Below, one piece after another: positions 62,996-64,000 of a stretch of DNA of 64,000 nucleotides. Position 1 is the stretch's first letter. The number at the start of each line of letters is the position of its first letter. A model generated the notes under the pieces. That model had not been told where the DNA came from and made no database searches. It worked only from the letters and a program-made list of their open reading frames with translations. A program made the position numbers and the translations under genes. Source of the DNA: Salegentibacter salegens (GTDB lineage: Bacteria; Bacteroidota; Bacteroidia; Flavobacteriales; Flavobacteriaceae); the NCBI RefSeq assembly GCF_900142975.1, contig NZ_LT670848.1, positions 2,170,001 through 2,234,000 on the forward strand, in the 5' to 3' direction.

Positions 62996-63562
62996 TTATA
63001 GAAAATCTACTTTCCCGGAGTCTAAATTATAATAAGCCGGTACGATTTTCACTTTTCCGCTATCTGCAGCATCTTTAATGATGGTAGAACGCGTTTTAAG
63101 CTCTTCAGCCGTCAGCTGTGCATTTTTCTTCACTACATCATTCACCGGTGCATCTTTGGCTGAAGCAGCGATTGCCGGAGCAATGTGAGAAACAAGGTGG
63201 TTTAAGTTGTAACCATTGTCTCCCCCACTCATTGCCGCAGTTACAGCTCCACAACTTTCGTGACCCATTACTACAATAATTTCGGTTCCAAGATTAGCAA
63301 CTGCATATTCCATACTCGCAATAGAAGAACTATTGGCTATATTTCCGGCTACACGCACGGTAAATAATTCACCCAGGCCGGTATCAAAAGCAAGTTCTGG
63401 TACTACACGGCTATCGGCACAGCTTAAAACAATTGCATAAGGCTCCTGGCCTTTGGTTAATTCTTCCCGGCGAGATTTATCCTGTAACTTTCCTTCTTTT
63501 TTATCCGCAGTAAAACGGCCGTTACCATCTTTAAGTCTATTTAATACTTCGTCTTTAGTCAT
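62996..63562 (-). CDS. Beta-class carbonic anhydrase
   Basis: A 188-residue beta carbonic anhydrase, which interconverts CO2 and bicarbonate. The Zn ligands are visible: Cys and the Asp-Arg pair in VLSCADSRVVPE near residue 48, and His/Cys in VMGHESCGAV near 100. There is no signal peptide, so it is cytoplasmic. It converges with the hemoglobin gene, with the composite repeat between them. The length is slightly short but all catalytic positions are present. Confidence 0.92.
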   Translation of the reverse strand: MTKDEVLNRLKDGNGRFTADKKEGKLQDKSRREELTKGQEPYAIVLSCADSRVVPELAFDTGLGELFTVRVAGNIANSSSIASMEYAVANLGTEIIVVMGHESCGAVTAAMSGGDNGYNLNHLVSHIAPAIAASAKDAPVNDVVKKNAQLTAEELKTRSTIIKDAADSGKVKIVPAYYNLDSGKVDFL

Positions 63563-63683
63563 AATTTCTTTTTTAAGAATTTTATTATTTTATTGTAAAC
63601 AAAAGAGACAGGCTGAAAAAATAAAAACATCATTCTGCCCCGAAACGTCGGGATATTTCAGAATCTAAGTTGTTATTGTTCTA

Positions 63684-63718
63684 AACATGTTAGAAGCTGA
63701 AACAAGTTCAGCTTGACG
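63684..63718. repeat. 35-bp dispersed repeat, copy B
   Basis: Identical over 35 bases to 56835-56869. It sits upstream of the carbonic anhydrase gene and is preceded by a related segment, TTTCAGAATCTAAGTTG, as in the composite repeats. Confidence 0.85.
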
Positions 63719-63854
63719 GCAATAAAATCTTTCAGACACCCCATTTTGCTTGAACTATAAACATAAGGTTTTCTACTATAATTAGCAAAGCAGCAAGCCG
63801 CTAAAGGGCTAACTTTAATAGCCTAACAGAAAACTTTAACCTAATTTTAGAAAT

Positions 63855-64000
63855 TTAACCGTGAAGTATAAGAACCGGAAGATTTTGTTTCCGGGTTTCG
63901 GTAGCTGAAAGCCTGTTTAAAAGCTTTTCTGTAATATGAAGTTGGCGCGCAAAAAACACAATAACATTGGCCTTTATATTTGCCTCTGGCCAAAATTTCC
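63855..64000 (-). CDS. C-terminal part of a minus-strand gene, possibly a universal stress protein
   Basis: Read on the minus strand from the right edge, 48 codons give FWPEANIKANVIVFFARQLH, then ITEKLLNRLSATETRKQNLP and VLILHG before a stop at 63855. The end, a Ser/Thr segment followed by LPVLILHG, resembles the C-terminal strand of Bacteroidota universal stress proteins, but the fragment is too short to be sure. The start lies beyond the window. Confidence 0.4.
   Translation of the reverse strand, partial: KFWPEANIKANVIVFFARQLHITEKLLNRLSATETRKQNLPVLILHG

Overview
The window is a chromosomal segment of a Flavobacteriia (Bacteroidota), most likely a marine Flavobacteriaceae of the Gramella/Salegentibacter/Zunongwangia kind. 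The basis is low GC, -7 promoter boxes of the TAnnTTTG type, a DnaE with a fused N-terminal exonuclease, gyrA followed by a TPR gene, and housekeeping protein sequences of flavobacterial character. The genus is an inference.

Layout. 0-6.5 kb: assimilatory nitrate reduction (end of a NarK transporter, a nitrate reductase fused to an FAD/NAD reductase and a BFD-type [2Fe-2S] domain, a rubredoxin-tailed nitrite/sulfite-reductase-like protein, and on the other strand the siroheme enzyme uroporphyrinogen-III methyltransferase). 6.9-13.3 kb: a receiver-PAS protein, a Na+/H+ antiporter, a TPR protein and gyrA. 13.4-14.8 kb: a complete IS4-family insertion with a 9-bp target duplication, sitting in the divergent gyrA/clpC promoter region. 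14.9-27.5 kb: mostly housekeeping and amino-acid/cofactor genes (clpC, hutH, nnr, gcvT, a pterin dehydratase, yebC, proline dehydrogenase, aroB).

27.5-33.7 kb is a scarred accessory island: an IS256-family element, an orphan DUF6660-type small protein, a remnant of an unknown gene, half of a tRNA-Met fused to the tail of a GH3 beta-glucosidase gene, an OmpA-family protein, a CTnDOT-like tyrosine recombinase with arm-type repeats, and an intact tRNA-Asp. 33.8-42.6 kb: DUF58 protein, thioredoxin, dnaE, two tandem PA2169-type four-helix proteins, rpsP and rimM. 42.6-44.1 kb: intergenic palindromic repeats around a GIY-YIG gene that is cleanly split by a 568-bp IS200/IS605-type element. 44.2-47.6 kb: leuS, whose editing-domain entry is interrupted in frame by about 151 codons encoding a complete DUF559 (Vsr-like) nuclease domain bounded by GC-rich inverted repeats. 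This is the most unusual object in the window.

47.9-55.8 kb: glycogen operon glgA-glgC-glgB, a secreted hypothetical protein and a GH31 alpha-glucosidase. 55.8-63.6 kb: panE, ftsX, two YceI-family proteins flanking a beta-barrel outer-membrane protein, an acetyl-CoA hydrolase/transferase, a small membrane protein, a group III truncated hemoglobin and a beta-carbonic anhydrase. The right edge cuts a further minus-strand gene.

At least three families of dispersed palindromic intergenic repeats recur. One is a composite element in which terminator-like outer arms enclose a CGTCA...TGACG inverted repeat.
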